Of a DNA stretch of 64,000 nt, positions 42,746 to 52,571 are shown in pieces. Location: positions 2,606,501 through 2,670,500 of the forward strand of contig NZ_PDJO01000001.1 of assembly GCF_002563775.1 (NCBI RefSeq). The letters are read 5' to 3'. Below the pieces are notes generated by a model. That model saw only the letters and a list, made by a program, of their open reading frames with translations. It made no database searches and had not been told where the DNA came from. The DNA is from Thioclava sp. ES.031 (GTDB taxonomy: Bacteria; Pseudomonadota; Alphaproteobacteria; Rhodobacterales; Rhodobacteraceae). The position numbers and the translations under genes were made by a program. Every line of letters begins with the position of its first letter. The first letter of the stretch is position 1.

Positions 42746-43022
42746 GCTTGCCTCTTGCCTGCTGCCCGAACGCCACTTCGGGGCGGCGTTTGAGGCCTGC
42801 CTCCGAGTCGGGTCACGCAGTCTACTGGAAATGACGGATGTTGAAAGGGGGTCGGGCGGAAATGGGGCCGCTATTTGCTGGGATCAAGGGGCGGCGCGGG
42901 CCGCCGCTACGGCAACGCAACCGGCGCGCCGACATGGGGCGCGCGGCAGGTTTTGGACCTCGCGGCTCAGGGCGCGCGGCCCCGGTTTCGGGACGCCGAC
43001 TTCGCAACGCCCCTGCCCCGCG
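42746..43022. other. GC-rich spacer between J-domain and DUF4177 genes
   Basis: No credible gene, RNA or terminator is seen in these 277 bases. Long open frames on the other strand look like antisense shadows. Confidence 0.4.
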
Positions 43023-43421
43023 TCAGTCTTCGTCTTTGGAAGTTCCGTCGCGATTGGCGCGCAGTTTCGGCGCGCGGCCTTCCGGCGCATCGGCGAGAAG
43101 CGCGCGGCGCTTGGCCTCGGGCGCATCCTCGTCATTGGCCGCATCCTCGGGATCGGGATGCGCACCGACCGCGCGCGCCGGATCGGCGCTGGTGGGACGA
43201 CGGAAGACGAGCAGATTGTGATAGACCGTGGATTTGCCGGTCAGGCCGGTGCGCTCTTCCGCGGGCAGGGTCTCTGCGCGCAGGTATTCCCAGCCACGCG
43301 TGGCCATCTCGTTCATCACGCCCGAGAGCGCATGGGCGAAGCGGTCCGCGCCGGTTTTGAGGCCGCGCTCCTTGTCGCCGCGCGCGGGTGCCGGGATGAC
43401 CTTGTATTCGTAATGCTGCAT
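43023..43421 (-). CDS. DUF4177-type protein with acidic tail
   Basis: The 132-residue protein begins MQHYEYKVIPAPARGDKERG. It then has DRFAHALSGVMNEMATRGWEYLRAETLPAEER and TVYHNLLVFRR, fitting the small DUF4177 fold found in many Rhodobacterales. The C-terminal 45 residues are a charged, disordered tail (DPEDAANDEDAPEAKRR). I chose the start at 43421; an ATG at 43631 would run through the IS end. An IS1182-type element begins 80 bases upstream of the gene, so its promoter may be disturbed. Confidence 0.8.
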   Translation of the reverse strand: MQHYEYKVIPAPARGDKERGLKTGADRFAHALSGVMNEMATRGWEYLRAETLPAEERTGLTGKSTVYHNLLVFRRPTSADPARAVGAHPDPEDAANDEDAPEAKRRALLADAPEGRAPKLRANRDGTSKDED

Positions 43422-43500
43422 GATGCACCTCAAGCTTTCGCGTCTTTCTAGCGGAAGGCGGGAAAGGGTCAACTCAAAGGACCGCGCGGCGGCGGGAACG

Positions 43501-45161
43501 GGCCGAGGCTGTGTGGAAACCCGTCGACGAGGGCTTTCTGATGCAAGTTTTCCGCACGGCTCGTTTTTCGCGGCCTTCGACCATTCCTTCGCGCGCATCG
43601 CGGCCTGGTGAGCCCTTGCTGGGCAGAGCATGACGACTGAGCCCGGGGCGGCTGCCCGATCAGGCCGGAATGGCCTGCATCAGGCGCCGGAGGCCAATCA
43701 GCGCGATCACTCGCTTGATATTATAGGCCAAAACATTGAGCGCCATTTCGGTGCTGACATTCTTCAGCCTCCGCGTCAGGAAATGGGTGTGCCCCATCCA
43801 AGCCTTGATCGTGCCGAACGGGTGTTCGACCGTGCAGCGGCGCAGGGTCATCGGGTCCGCGTCCCCGCTCAGCCTTTCGCGCATCGCATCGACCAGATGC
43901 TCATGCTCCCATCGCGTGATCCGGCGTTCCTTACCACTGGTGCAGCGGTGCCGGACCGGACAATGCTGACAGGCATTGGTCCAGTAGCGACCGACCTGCA
44001 GCCCGTCTTCCTCGCGCGTGTAGCGGTAGGTCAACTCTTCACCCGCGGGGCAGGTATAGACATCGCGTGCCGGGTCATAGGCAAAATCGGCCTTCACATA
44101 CATACCTTTGGCCCGGTTGCCCGAGGTTTCCGGGCGCGACACGGTCGTGGTGATCCCCGCTTGATGGCAAGCCAGGATTTGAGCCCCACTGAAATATCCC
44201 TTGTCGGCGACGGCGTGCAGGTCGTCGCGCCGCAGGGCTTCCTTGGCGGCGGTCGCCATTGGGCTGAGCTGGTCTCGATCGAAACCTTGATTGGTAACGT
44301 CGTGCACCACGACCAGATGCGTCTCGGTATCGACCGCTGTCTGCACATTGTAGCCGACCATGCCGCTGTGCCGGGCGCTGGTCGACATGGCGCGGGCATC
44401 GGGATCGGTCAGCGATATCTGCCCGTCGGGCGCATCGGCCAAAGCCTTCTCCATTGACTTCAGCCGCGCGATCTCCTGCCGGATGCGGCCATAGCGACGG
44501 GCGAGATGGGCAACCTTTTCGGCCCGGGCCTTACCCTCCTCCTGACGGTCTATGCGCACCATCTCATCGATGTAGCGCTCAACATCGCGCTCGAGATGTG
44601 CCAGACGGCTGGCGATCTTGTTCTTCGTGAAGTTGTGGTCGCGGTTATTCACTGCCTTGAACTTGCTGCCGTCGATGGCAACGCAATCCCCCTTCAGCAC
44701 GCCAATCCGGCGGCATAGTTCCACAAACTGTGCGCAGGTCCTGCGGATGGCCGGGCCATTGTCCCGCCGGAAGTCGGAGATGGTCTTGTGGTCGGGCACC
44801 AGGCGACCGGTTAGCCACATCAGCTCGACATTGCGACCGGCTTCGCGTTCCAGGCGGCGGCTGGACGGGATCCGGTTCAGGTAGCCATAGATGAAGAGCT
44901 TCAGGAGGACGGATGGATGGTAGCCCGGGCGACCGGTTCGAGCAGGCACACAGCGTCCGAACCCGAGCGCGAGAAGATCGAGCTCATCGACGAAGAGGTC
45001 GACGACACGGACCAGATGATCCTCCCCAATCCAATCTTCGAGACGCTCGGGGAAAAGCGTGGCTTGCTCCCGGTCGATGCCATCAATGAAACCCGCCATC
45101 CGTGCCTCCCGCTGCCTTGCGGAAATATACCATGGACTTCAGTTTCCACACAGCCTCGGCC
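43501..45161 (-). mobile_element. Complete IS1182-type insertion sequence
   Basis: Perfect 20-base inverted ends lie at 43501-43520 (starts GGCCGAGGCTGTG) and 45142-45161, bounding 1661 bases with one transposase on the minus strand. No direct target repeat is evident outside these ends. Because the outermost GGCC is a palindrome, it could instead be a 4-base target duplication and the true ends could start at GAGGCTG. The same 445-base end is present at the left window edge. Confidence 0.93.
43660..45099 (-). CDS. tnp: IS1182-family transposase, intact
   Basis: The 479-residue DDE-type transposase has an N-terminal helix-turn-helix (RTGRPGYHPSVLLKLFIYGYLN) and catalytic blocks: VAIDGSKFKAVNN, HDVTNQGFDRDQL, ADKGYFSG and CTVEHPFGTIKAWMG with the Glu in a Y(2)-R-type end. 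The zinc-like CQHCPVRHRCTS stretch is family-typical. It appears intact, so the element may be active. Confidence 0.93.
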   Translation of the reverse strand: MAGFIDGIDREQATLFPERLEDWIGEDHLVRVVDLFVDELDLLALGFGRCVPARTGRPGYHPSVLLKLFIYGYLNRIPSSRRLEREAGRNVELMWLTGRLVPDHKTISDFRRDNGPAIRRTCAQFVELCRRIGVLKGDCVAIDGSKFKAVNNRDHNFTKNKIASRLAHLERDVERYIDEMVRIDRQEEGKARAEKVAHLARRYGRIRQEIARLKSMEKALADAPDGQISLTDPDARAMSTSARHSGMVGYNVQTAVDTETHLVVVHDVTNQGFDRDQLSPMATAAKEALRRDDLHAVADKGYFSGAQILACHQAGITTTVSRPETSGNRAKGMYVKADFAYDPARDVYTCPAGEELTYRYTREEDGLQVGRYWTNACQHCPVRHRCTSGKERRITRWEHEHLVDAMRERLSGDADPMTLRRCTVEHPFGTIKAWMGHTHFLTRRLKNVSTEMALNVLAYNIKRVIALIGLRRLMQAIPA

Positions 45162-45274
45162 GATAGCGGCCTCGCGCCTCACGCGTCATCGCCCGCGCGA
45201 TACACGCCTTCGCCCCCTTGCACGCCCGCGCGCGATGGTTCACAAATCGACCCAACCACGAAAGGACGTCCGCG

Positions 45275-46246
45275 ATGCTCGACCAGACCGCCAAGCCCAC
45301 CGAAGAAATCGACCTGCGCGAGGTGTTCGGCCTCGATTCCGACATGAAGGTCAAAGGGTTTGCAGAGCGCACCGACCGCGTGCCGGAGATCGATAGCACC
45401 TACAAGTTCGATCCCGACACCACGATGGCGATCCTCGCAGGCTTTGCCTATAACCGCCGTGTGATGATCCAAGGCTATCACGGCACCGGTAAATCGACGC
45501 ATATCGAGCAAGTCGCCGCCCGCCTGAACTGGCCCTGCGTGCGCGTCAACCTCGACAGCCACGTGAGCCGGATCGACCTGATCGGCAAGGATGCGATCAA
45601 GCTGGTCGACGGCAAGCAGGTCACCGTGTTCCACGAGGGGATCCTGCCCTGGGCGCTGCGCAACCCGACCGCGATCGTCTTCGACGAATACGATGCGGGC
45701 CGCGCCGACGTGATGTTCGTGATCCAGCGCGTGCTGGAAGCCGACGGCAAGCTGACGCTGCTCGACCAGAACGAAGTCATCACGCCGAACCCCTATTTCC
45801 GCCTGTTCGCGACCTCGAACACGGTGGGCCTGGGCGACACGACCGGCCTCTACCACGGCACCCAGCAGATCAACCAAGGTCAGATGGACCGCTGGTCGCT
45901 GGTCTCGACGCTGAACTATCTCAGCCATGACGCCGAGGTCGCGATCGTTCTGTCGAAGAACCCGCAATACAACACCGAGGCCGGGCGCAAGACGATCAGC
46001 CAGATGGTGACCGTGGCCGATCTCAGCCGGACCGCCTTCATGAATGGCGATCTCTCGACGGTGATGTCGCCGCGCACGGTGATCGCCTGGGCGCAGAACG
46101 CGCGCATCTTCGGCAATATCGGCTATGCGTTCCGCCTGAGCTTCCTCAACAAATGCGACGAGCTGGAGCGCCAGACCGTGGCCGAGTTCTACCAGCGCCT
46201 CTTCGACGAGGAACTGCCGGAATCGGCGGCGGCCATCGCGAGTTAA
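45275..46246 (+). CDS. cobS: Cobaltochelatase CobS subunit
   Basis: The 323-residue MoxR-type AAA+ ATPase of aerobic cobalamin synthesis inserts cobalt into hydrogenobyrinate diamide with CobN and CobT. Motifs: Walker [10 protein letters not shown] near residue 70, Walker [11 protein letters not shown], and arginines in the FLNKCDELE end. The start at 45275 ([19 protein letters not shown]) is the family-typical one and follows GAAAGGACG. An IS1182-type copy ends only 113 bases upstream, so native promoter sequence may have been displaced. cobT lies 2.5 kb downstream, not adjacent. Confidence 0.94.
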   Translation: MLDQTAKPTEEIDLREVFGLDSDMKVKGFAERTDRVPEIDSTYKFDPDTTMAILAGFAYNRRVMIQGYHGTGKSTHIEQVAARLNWPCVRVNLDSHVSRIDLIGKDAIKLVDGKQVTVFHEGILPWALRNPTAIVFDEYDAGRADVMFVIQRVLEADGKLTLLDQNEVITPNPYFRLFATSNTVGLGDTTGLYHGTQQINQGQMDRWSLVSTLNYLSHDAEVAIVLSKNPQYNTEAGRKTISQMVTVADLSRTAFMNGDLSTVMSPRTVIAWAQNARIFGNIGYAFRLSFLNKCDELERQTVAEFYQRLFDEELPESAAAIAS

Positions 46247-46261
46247 TCGGATAAGGGAATA

Positions 46262-47086
46262 ATGGGCGGCCTTCTTAAAAAAGCATTCCGCCGACAATCG
46301 GAAAAGAGCTTATATAAGTTTCCGGAGGTCGCCCCCACTTTCCAAATCTCGGCTCCGAAACCCCGTCTTGTCTCCTTTGCAGACGGGAAGTTCACGAAGC
46401 GCAAAGGCCAATTTTATAACGAAGCGCGCCAGAGTGATTTTTTCTCTGACGTAGATATTTATTCTTTTGCATCCCTGCCTCACGATTTCCGCGCAAAGCA
46501 TGGCGCTTACATGCATGAAACGCCGCGTGGCTTCGGATACTGGGTCTGGAAACCCATCGTCATACTCGAAACTCTGAAACGAGCCGAACCGGGCGAATGC
46601 GTTGTCTATCTCGACGCAGGTTTTACTCTCAACCCCAACGGCGGACGTCGTTTCCAGGAATATCTTGAAATCGCGCAGTCCCACCCAAGCGGGATGCTTT
46701 CCTTCGTTCACCCCCTTACGGAATCTCATTGGACGAAAGCCGATCTGTTTGCGCGCCTCGGATTGTCCCTCGCCTCCGTCGAAGCGAAGACCAGCCAATG
46801 CGGCTCTGGCTTCCTCGTCTTGCTGAATACCGCGAAAAACCGCGAATTCCTGGAGGAATGGGCTGATATTGCCACGAGCGAAGGTTATCATTTCTCCGAC
46901 GACACGCCTTCACGGGCAGAGAACCACCCGGATTTCAAAGAGCACCGGCATGATCAAAGCATTGCCAGCTTGCTTCATAAACTGAATGGAACCGCGGTCA
47001 CCTATTTCGAGAGTGATCATTTTTCCGGCCCTACACTCGATCTCAACCCCTCCGTGCCCGCATGGGCCACCCGCCGCAGAGGCTGA
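46262..47086 (+). CDS. Glycosyltransferase-like protein inserted between cobS and cobT
   Basis: The 274-residue protein shows the core of a nucleotide-sugar transferase: PRGFGYWVWKPIVILETLK, then CVVYLDAGFTLNPNGGRR where the acidic residue may bind metal. I cannot name the sugar or target. It begins 15 bases after cobS with an AAGGGA site. Its codon use and lower GC differ from the flanking genes, consistent with later acquisition. It resembles other short transferases that act on surface glycans. No signal peptide. Confidence 0.7.
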   Translation: MGGLLKKAFRRQSEKSLYKFPEVAPTFQISAPKPRLVSFADGKFTKRKGQFYNEARQSDFFSDVDIYSFASLPHDFRAKHGAYMHETPRGFGYWVWKPIVILETLKRAEPGECVVYLDAGFTLNPNGGRRFQEYLEIAQSHPSGMLSFVHPLTESHWTKADLFARLGLSLASVEAKTSQCGSGFLVLLNTAKNREFLEEWADIATSEGYHFSDDTPSRAENHPDFKEHRHDQSIASLLHKLNGTAVTYFESDHFSGPTLDLNPSVPAWATRRRG

Positions 47087-47140
47087 CTTTTTGTGTACTG
47101 TCGAACGAGGCAAAAAAGCCGAAGGAGAGGAACGCGCCCG

Positions 47141-47776
47141 ATGAAAGCACAAACGACAACAAACGGTACAAGCCTGCTTCCTCGCCTCGTGATCCCGCGC
47201 CTCGCGATCCGGGGCGCGCTTCTCGCGGCGTTGCTGCCCTTCGCGGCGGCAGCTCAGGAGGCGCCCAAGGATGGCGAGATTTTCGCGGCGCTCACCGGCG
47301 ACTGGAACGGCGACGGCACGCAGGATGCGGCGATGCTGGTGCAGAACGGCGCGGATGCGGCCGATCTGGTGATCTATCTCGGTGACCCGACCTTCGGGCT
47401 GAAACGCGAGATGACGGTCAAACGGGTGGTCTTTTCGGGCCAGATGGGCGGGCAGACGCCCGCGCTCGAGCCGCTTTCCGACAGCGCGTTCAAGCTGCAT
47501 TCCGAACAGATCGGGATCGGGCGCACCCCGTGGGAAAGCGCCTATTCCATTGCGTGGCGCAATGGCGGCTTCGTCGTCTCGGGCTACAGCTACCGCTATT
47601 ACGACCGGATCGATCCCGAGGATACCGGCACCTGCGACGTGAACCTGCTCAATGGCGATTACGTCATGACGCGGCGTGGCCAGACCGCGAAGGGCTCGCA
47701 GGATCGCCGGGCCTTCCCGCTGAGCACGTTGCACGCGGACTGGATGCCGATGATCTGCACTGGGCTTTTCCAGTAA
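47141..47776 (+). CDS. Exported protein with a Ca-binding-like DxDGDG motif, unknown function
   Basis: The 211-residue product has an N-terminal signal-like segment (LVIPRLAIRGALLAALLPFAAAAQEAP) and then GDWNGDGTQDAAMLVQNGA, an FG-GAP/EF-hand-like acidic loop. The rest is strand-rich with two late Cys (TCDVNL, MICTGLF). I recognise no family. The start follows GAAGGAGAGG. It is the second of the genes separating cobS from cobT. Confidence 0.7.
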   Translation: MKAQTTTNGTSLLPRLVIPRLAIRGALLAALLPFAAAAQEAPKDGEIFAALTGDWNGDGTQDAAMLVQNGADAADLVIYLGDPTFGLKREMTVKRVVFSGQMGGQTPALEPLSDSAFKLHSEQIGIGRTPWESAYSIAWRNGGFVVSGYSYRYYDRIDPEDTGTCDVNLLNGDYVMTRRGQTAKGSQDRRAFPLSTLHADWMPMICTGLFQ

Positions 47777-47812
47777 TCGCAGCCCCCCTGAGGCGCATAA
47801 AAGAGGCGCGCA

Positions 47813-47839
47813 TAAAAACGCCCGGCGCGGGGGCCGGGC
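47813..47839 (-). terminator. Terminator after the FMN-reductase gene
   Basis: GCCCGGC (47820-47826) pairs with GCCGGGC (47833-47839). On the minus strand this is followed by GTTTTTATG, a T-run, so it most likely ends the minus-strand reductase transcript. Confidence 0.65.
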
Positions 47840-47881
47840 AAACTCGTTACTCTACTACTACGTGTGGCAGATCCGTTTGGA

Positions 47882-48481
47882 TCACGCGGCCTGACGATTT
47901 TCTGTCTCGCCCTTGGCCAGCTTCGCCGCCTGTCCCCAGAACGCCATGTCGTCGAGCAGCGTTGTCGCCGGACCGTCCAGGTGATCGCCCAGCTCCGCGA
48001 TCGGCGTGCCTTGCGCGGCCTTAACGAAATCCGCACCGCCGATGCTGACCGCGCCTGCGACCGGGACCATGCCGAAATTGATCGCGACGAGCCGCAGATG
48101 CTCGACCGCGCGGGCAGCGCCCACGCCGCCATAGCCGACGGTGCCCAGCGGCTTGCGACGCCAGCCCTCGAACGCATAGTCGAAGGCGTTCTTGATCGTG
48201 GCGGGGATCGAGTGGTTATACTCCGCCGTCACTACGATGAATCCATCGAATTCCTTGAGCTTTTCGCCCCAGGCCTGCGCCTTCTCGCTGGTCACGGGTT
48301 TTGCTGCGGGCGGCGCCGCCTCGTCGAAGAAGGGCAGCGCGGCTTCGCGCAGATCCAGAACCTGGTAGCGCATGTCGTCGCGCGCATCGATCTTGGTCTC
48401 GAACCATTCGAGTGCGCGGTCAGCGAAGCGCCCTTCGCGCGTCGTGCCGACGATCAGGCCGATGTTCAAAGTCTCGCTCAT
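47882..48481 (-). CDS. NADPH-dependent FMN reductase-type flavoprotein
   Basis: The 199-residue flavodoxin-like enzyme has an FMN phosphate loop ([21 protein letters not shown]), and [21 protein letters not shown], the family motif for flavin binding. It reduces FMN, quinones or azo compounds with NAD(P)H. The start at 48481 has TTCCGGAAAGGAG-type upstream sequence. It is oriented against its neighbours and sits between cobS and cobT, suggesting local insertion or rearrangement. Confidence 0.9.
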   Translation of the reverse strand: MSETLNIGLIVGTTREGRFADRALEWFETKIDARDDMRYQVLDLREAALPFFDEAAPPAAKPVTSEKAQAWGEKLKEFDGFIVVTAEYNHSIPATIKNAFDYAFEGWRRKPLGTVGYGGVGAARAVEHLRLVAINFGMVPVAGAVSIGGADFVKAAQGTPIAELGDHLDGPATTLLDDMAFWGQAAKLAKGETENRQAA

Positions 48482-48761
48482 GTCGAACTCCTTTCCGGTA
48501 TGTCGTCCGGTGTGTTGCACGGGGCCCTCGATTGGGGAAGTCGGGCCACAGGGGGAGGCGTGCGTCTCGTGTTCAACTCTACGTAAGCTATGTTCCGGCC
48601 CATCCAACCCGCCCTTTATGTGCACAGGTGAACGGCTGCCGCGCGCCAGCAGCGGGAACTTTCCCGCCCTCGCCGCCCCGCGCAAACCGGGCCGATCTGC
48701 CGCGCGCGTCTCACGCGATCGGCTCTTGCGGGCGGACGCGCGCGATGCTTTATCTGAGGCT

Positions 48762-50639
48762 ATGAGCAAGCCCTCCGACAACCCCGCGGATCCCTTCAAA
48801 AAGGCGCTGGCCGAGGCCACCAAGACGATGGCCGACGCGCCCGATATGACGGTGAGCTATTCGGTCGACCCTGCCGGGATGACCGCCGACACGATGCGCC
48901 TGCCGCAGGTCTCGCGCCGGATGACGCGCGACGAGGTTCTGCTCGCGCGCGGCACGGCCGATGCGATGGCGATGCGCCGCCGCCACCACGATGCCGCGAT
49001 CGACAGCCGCTATGCGCCCTCGGGCGATCTGGCGAGCGCGATCTACGAGGCGATGGAGACCGCGCGCTGCGAAGCCTTGGGCGCGCGCGACATGCCCGGC
49101 ACGCTGTCGAATATCGACGCCAAGATCGCCCATGAGGCCGAGCGCAAGGGCTACGCCCAGATCCGCGCCCCCGAAGAGGCGCCGCTCTCGGTCGCCGCGG
49201 GCTATTTCGTGCGCGAACTGGCGACGGGCCGGAAACTGCCGCCCGGCGCAGATAACGTGCTCGACCTGTGGCGCCCCTTCATCGAGCAATCGGCAGGCGA
49301 CGATCTGGAGAACGTCAACCACGTCCTCGCCGATCAGGCCGCCTTCGCGCGCCTCACCCGCAAGGTGATCGCCGACCTCGGCTATGCCGATCAGTTGGGC
49401 GACGATCCCGACGAGGATATGGGCGACGAGTCCGAGGACGAGCAGGAAGAGAACGCCGACGAGGAACAGGGCGAAGAGCAGGCCCGCGACGAGCAGGAGG
49501 ACGACGAGGCCGAGGCCACGCCGGAATCCAGCCAGGAAGCGCAGGACGACCAGACCCAGACCTCCGTCAGTTCCGACGATCTCGCCGATCAGGAAATGAG
49601 CGACGAGATGGACATGCCGCAGGCCGATGCGCCGCTGGAGCCGCCGCCGCCCCCGCCGCATTCGCAGGCCGATCCGAATTACGCCGTCTACACGACCGAA
49701 TTCGACGAGGAGATCGCCGCCGAGGACCTGGCCGAACCGGCCGAGCTGGAGCGTCTGCGCCTCTATCTCGATCAGCAGCTCGACCCGCTGAAAGGCGCGG
49801 TCTCGCGGCTCGCCAACAAGCTGCAGCGCCGCCTGCAGGCACAGCAGAACCGGTCGTGGGAATTCGACCGCGAGGAAGGGATGCTCGATGCGGGCCGCCT
49901 CGCCCGTGTCGTCGCGAACCCGACGACGCCGCTCAGCTTCAAGGTCGAGAAGGATACCGAATTCCGCGACACGGTGGTGACGCTGCTGCTGGACAATTCC
50001 GGCTCGATGCGCGGCCGCCCGATCTCGATCGCGGCGATCTGCGCCGACGTGCTCGCCCGCACGCTGGAGCGCTGCGACGTGAAGGTCGAAATCCTCGGCT
50101 TCACCACCCGCGCCTGGAAAGGCGGGCAATCGCGCGAGAAATGGCTCGCCGATGGCCGCCCGCAAAGCCCCGGTCGCCTCAACGACCTGCGCCACATCAT
50201 CTACAAACGCGCCGACGCTCCGATGCGCCGCACGCGGGCCAACCTGGGCCTGATGATGAAGGAAGGTCTGCTGAAGGAGAATATCGACGGCGAGGCGCTG
50301 GAATGGGCGCATCGCCGGATGCTCGCCCGCACCGAGCAGCGCAAGATCCTGATGGTGATCTCGGACGGTGCACCGGTGGACGACTCGACGCTGTCGGTGA
50401 ACCCCGCGATCTATCTGGAGAAACACCTGCGCGACGTGATCGCGATGGTGGAGCGCCGCCGCGCGGTGGAGCTGATCGCCATCGGCATCGGCCATGACGT
50501 TACGCGCTATTACCAGCACGCGGTGACGATCACCGATGTGGAGCAACTGGCGGGCGCCATGACCGAACAGCTCGCCTCCCTCTTCGACAGCGATCCGCGG
50601 GCGCGCGCCCGCTTCCTCGGGATCAAGAAGGCTATCTGA
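48762..50639 (+). CDS. cobT: Cobaltochelatase CobT subunit
   Basis: The 625-residue partner of CobS. It has an N-terminal helical part ([20 protein letters not shown]), a long acidic disordered middle (about residues 215-300, rich in D, E and Q, then PPPPPP), and a C-terminal von Willebrand A domain with MIDAS motif [13 protein letters not shown]. It supplies the integrin-like subunit that couples CobS ATPase to the CobN chelatase. The start at 48762 ([12 protein letters not shown]) is typical. Its stop overlaps the next gene in TGATG. Confidence 0.94.
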   Translation: MSKPSDNPADPFKKALAEATKTMADAPDMTVSYSVDPAGMTADTMRLPQVSRRMTRDEVLLARGTADAMAMRRRHHDAAIDSRYAPSGDLASAIYEAMETARCEALGARDMPGTLSNIDAKIAHEAERKGYAQIRAPEEAPLSVAAGYFVRELATGRKLPPGADNVLDLWRPFIEQSAGDDLENVNHVLADQAAFARLTRKVIADLGYADQLGDDPDEDMGDESEDEQEENADEEQGEEQARDEQEDDEAEATPESSQEAQDDQTQTSVSSDDLADQEMSDEMDMPQADAPLEPPPPPPHSQADPNYAVYTTEFDEEIAAEDLAEPAELERLRLYLDQQLDPLKGAVSRLANKLQRRLQAQQNRSWEFDREEGMLDAGRLARVVANPTTPLSFKVEKDTEFRDTVVTLLLDNSGSMRGRPISIAAICADVLARTLERCDVKVEILGFTTRAWKGGQSREKWLADGRPQSPGRLNDLRHIIYKRADAPMRRTRANLGLMMKEGLLKENIDGEALEWAHRRMLARTEQRKILMVISDGAPVDDSTLSVNPAIYLEKHLRDVIAMVERRRAVELIAIGIGHDVTRYYQHAVTITDVEQLAGAMTEQLASLFDSDPRARARFLGIKKAI

Positions 50640-52438
50640 TGTTTCAGGATTTCTCGGTGCAATCGCGCCCCGAACTGGGCCCGCCCCGGCTGGCGGCGCT
50701 GCGCGAAGCCATGTCCGCAGCCGGGCTCGACGGCTTCATCATCCCGCGCGCCGATGCGCATCAGGGCGAATATGTCGCCGCGTGCGATGCGCGGCTGGGC
50801 TGGCTGACGGGCTTCACCGGATCGGCAGGCTTCTGCATCGCCCTGCCCGAGATCGCGGGCGTCTTCGTCGATGGGCGTTACCGGGTGCAGGTGCGCGCCG
50901 AGGTCTCGCTCGACCATTTCACGCCGGTGAACTGGCCCGAGATGAAACCGGCCGAGTGGTTGACGGAAAACGCCCATGCAGGCGCCCAGATCGGCTTCGA
51001 CCCGTGGCTGCACACGAAATCCGAAATCGCGAAAATCCGCGAGGGGCTGGACGGCACCGGCATCGCGCTGATCGAGAGCGAGAACCTCGTGGACCGCGTC
51101 TGGGACGACCGCCCTGCCCCGCCCGCCGAACCGGCCCGCATTCACCCGCCGGAATTCGCAGGCGAGACCGCGGCGGAGAAACGCGCCCGTCTGGCAAAGG
51201 CGCTGCGCGACGACGATATCGCCGCCGCCGTGCTCACCCTGCCGGATTCGATCTGCTGGCTGCTGAACATCCGCGGCGCGGACATCCCCCGCAACCCGGT
51301 GGTGCAATCCTTCGCGGTGCTCTTCGACGATGGCGCGGTGAAGCTCTTTGCCGAGGACGCGAAATTCGACGCCGATCTGCGCGCCCATCTGGGCGACGGG
51401 GTCTCGATCCTGCCACCCGGCAGCCTGACCGCCGCACTCGAAGCGATCGAAGGCCCGGTGCTGGTCGATCCCGACTCTGCACCAGTCGCCATCTCGCTGC
51501 TGCTGGCCGATCACGACACCAAGATCGTTGAGGCGCGCGATCCCTGCATCCTGCCGAAAGCGCGCAAGAACGCTGCCGAAGTCGCAGGCATGGAGGCCGC
51601 CCATCTGCGCGACGCCGCGGCGATGGTCGAGTTCCTGAGCTGGCTCGATGCGGAGGCCCCGAAAGGCGAGCTGACCGAGATCGACGTGGTCACCGCGCTC
51701 GAAGGCTTCCGCCGCGATACCAACGCGCTGATCGACATCTCGTTTGACACGATCTGCGGCGCGGGCGGCAATGGCGCGATCGTCCACTACCGCGTGAACG
51801 AGGACACCAACCGGCCCGTGAAACCGGGCGAGTTGCTGCTGGTGGACTCGGGCGGGCAATATGTCGACGGCACGACCGACATCACCCGCACCGTGCCCGT
51901 GGGCGATGTGCCGCAAGACGCCAAACGCCCCTTCACCCGCGTGTTGCAGGGCATGATCGCGCTGTCGCGCACGCGCTTCCCGCGCAGCGTGGCAGGGGCC
52001 CATCTCGATGCGCTCGCCCGTGCGCCCCTTTGGGCCGAGGGCTGGGATTACGACCACGGCACCGGCCATGGCGTCGGCGCTGCGCTCTGCGTGCACGAAG
52101 GCCCCGCGCGGATTTCCCGCGTCTCGACCCTGCCGCTCGAACCCGGAATGATCCTGTCGAACGAGCCGGGCTATTACCGCGAGGGCGAATTCGGCATCCG
52201 GATCGAGAACCTGATCCTGACCGAAGAGGCCGAGGCCAAGGGCGACAATCGCGACCAGCTCTCCTTCTCGACGCTGACCTGGGTGCCGATCGACCGCCGC
52301 CTGATCGACGTTGATCTGCTTGGCCCCGAGGAGCGCGACTGGCTCAATGCCTATCACGCCGAGGTGCTGGAGCGGATCGCGCCGAAGGTCAGCGAGCGCG
52401 CCAAGACCTGGCTGCAAACCGCCTGCGCGCCGCTCTGA
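50639..52438 (+). CDS. pepP: Aminopeptidase P (M24 family)
   Basis: The 599-residue peptidase removes N-terminal residues before proline. It has two creatinase-like N-terminal domains (GLDGFIIPRADAHQGEYVA, DSICWLLNIRGADIPRNPV) and a pita-bread catalytic domain with metal ligands in DSGGQYVDGTTDITR (two Asp), GTGHGVGAALCVHEGP (His), SNEPGYY and GIRIENL (Glu). The long eukaryote-like form (near 600 residues) is common in this group. It overlaps cobT by 1 base (TGATG), so it is probably co-translated with it. Confidence 0.93.
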   Translation: MFQDFSVQSRPELGPPRLAALREAMSAAGLDGFIIPRADAHQGEYVAACDARLGWLTGFTGSAGFCIALPEIAGVFVDGRYRVQVRAEVSLDHFTPVNWPEMKPAEWLTENAHAGAQIGFDPWLHTKSEIAKIREGLDGTGIALIESENLVDRVWDDRPAPPAEPARIHPPEFAGETAAEKRARLAKALRDDDIAAAVLTLPDSICWLLNIRGADIPRNPVVQSFAVLFDDGAVKLFAEDAKFDADLRAHLGDGVSILPPGSLTAALEAIEGPVLVDPDSAPVAISLLLADHDTKIVEARDPCILPKARKNAAEVAGMEAAHLRDAAAMVEFLSWLDAEAPKGELTEIDVVTALEGFRRDTNALIDISFDTICGAGGNGAIVHYRVNEDTNRPVKPGELLLVDSGGQYVDGTTDITRTVPVGDVPQDAKRPFTRVLQGMIALSRTRFPRSVAGAHLDALARAPLWAEGWDYDHGTGHGVGAALCVHEGPARISRVSTLPLEPGMILSNEPGYYREGEFGIRIENLILTEEAEAKGDNRDQLSFSTLTWVPIDRRLIDVDLLGPEERDWLNAYHAEVLERIAPKVSERAKTWLQTACAPL

Positions 52439-52474
52439 GGCGGCGTGCGCGGCAAGCCGTCGGATGCCTCCGGC

Positions 52475-52535
52475 GGGGATATTTCTGCCAAGCCGAAAAC
52501 AGGGCGCCCTCTTTCGTATTGGCCCAAATATCCCC
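52475..52535. repeat. GGGATATTT palindrome (intergenic repeat copy 2)
   Basis: GGGGATATTT (52475-52484) pairs with AAATATCCCC (52526-52535), and neighbouring GC bases extend the stem imperfectly. The core arm is the same as in the element at 41969-42037. It separates convergent pepP and ackA and may serve as a bidirectional terminator. Confidence 0.7.
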
Positions 52536-52571
52536 CGCGGAGCGTCCCGTAGGGGCCGCATGCGCCGTCGC

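Noticed and set aside
1..45161. A composite transposon bounded by the two IS copies
   Set aside because: The interval is about 43 kb of largely core genes with no shared target repeats; simple independent insertions explain it better.
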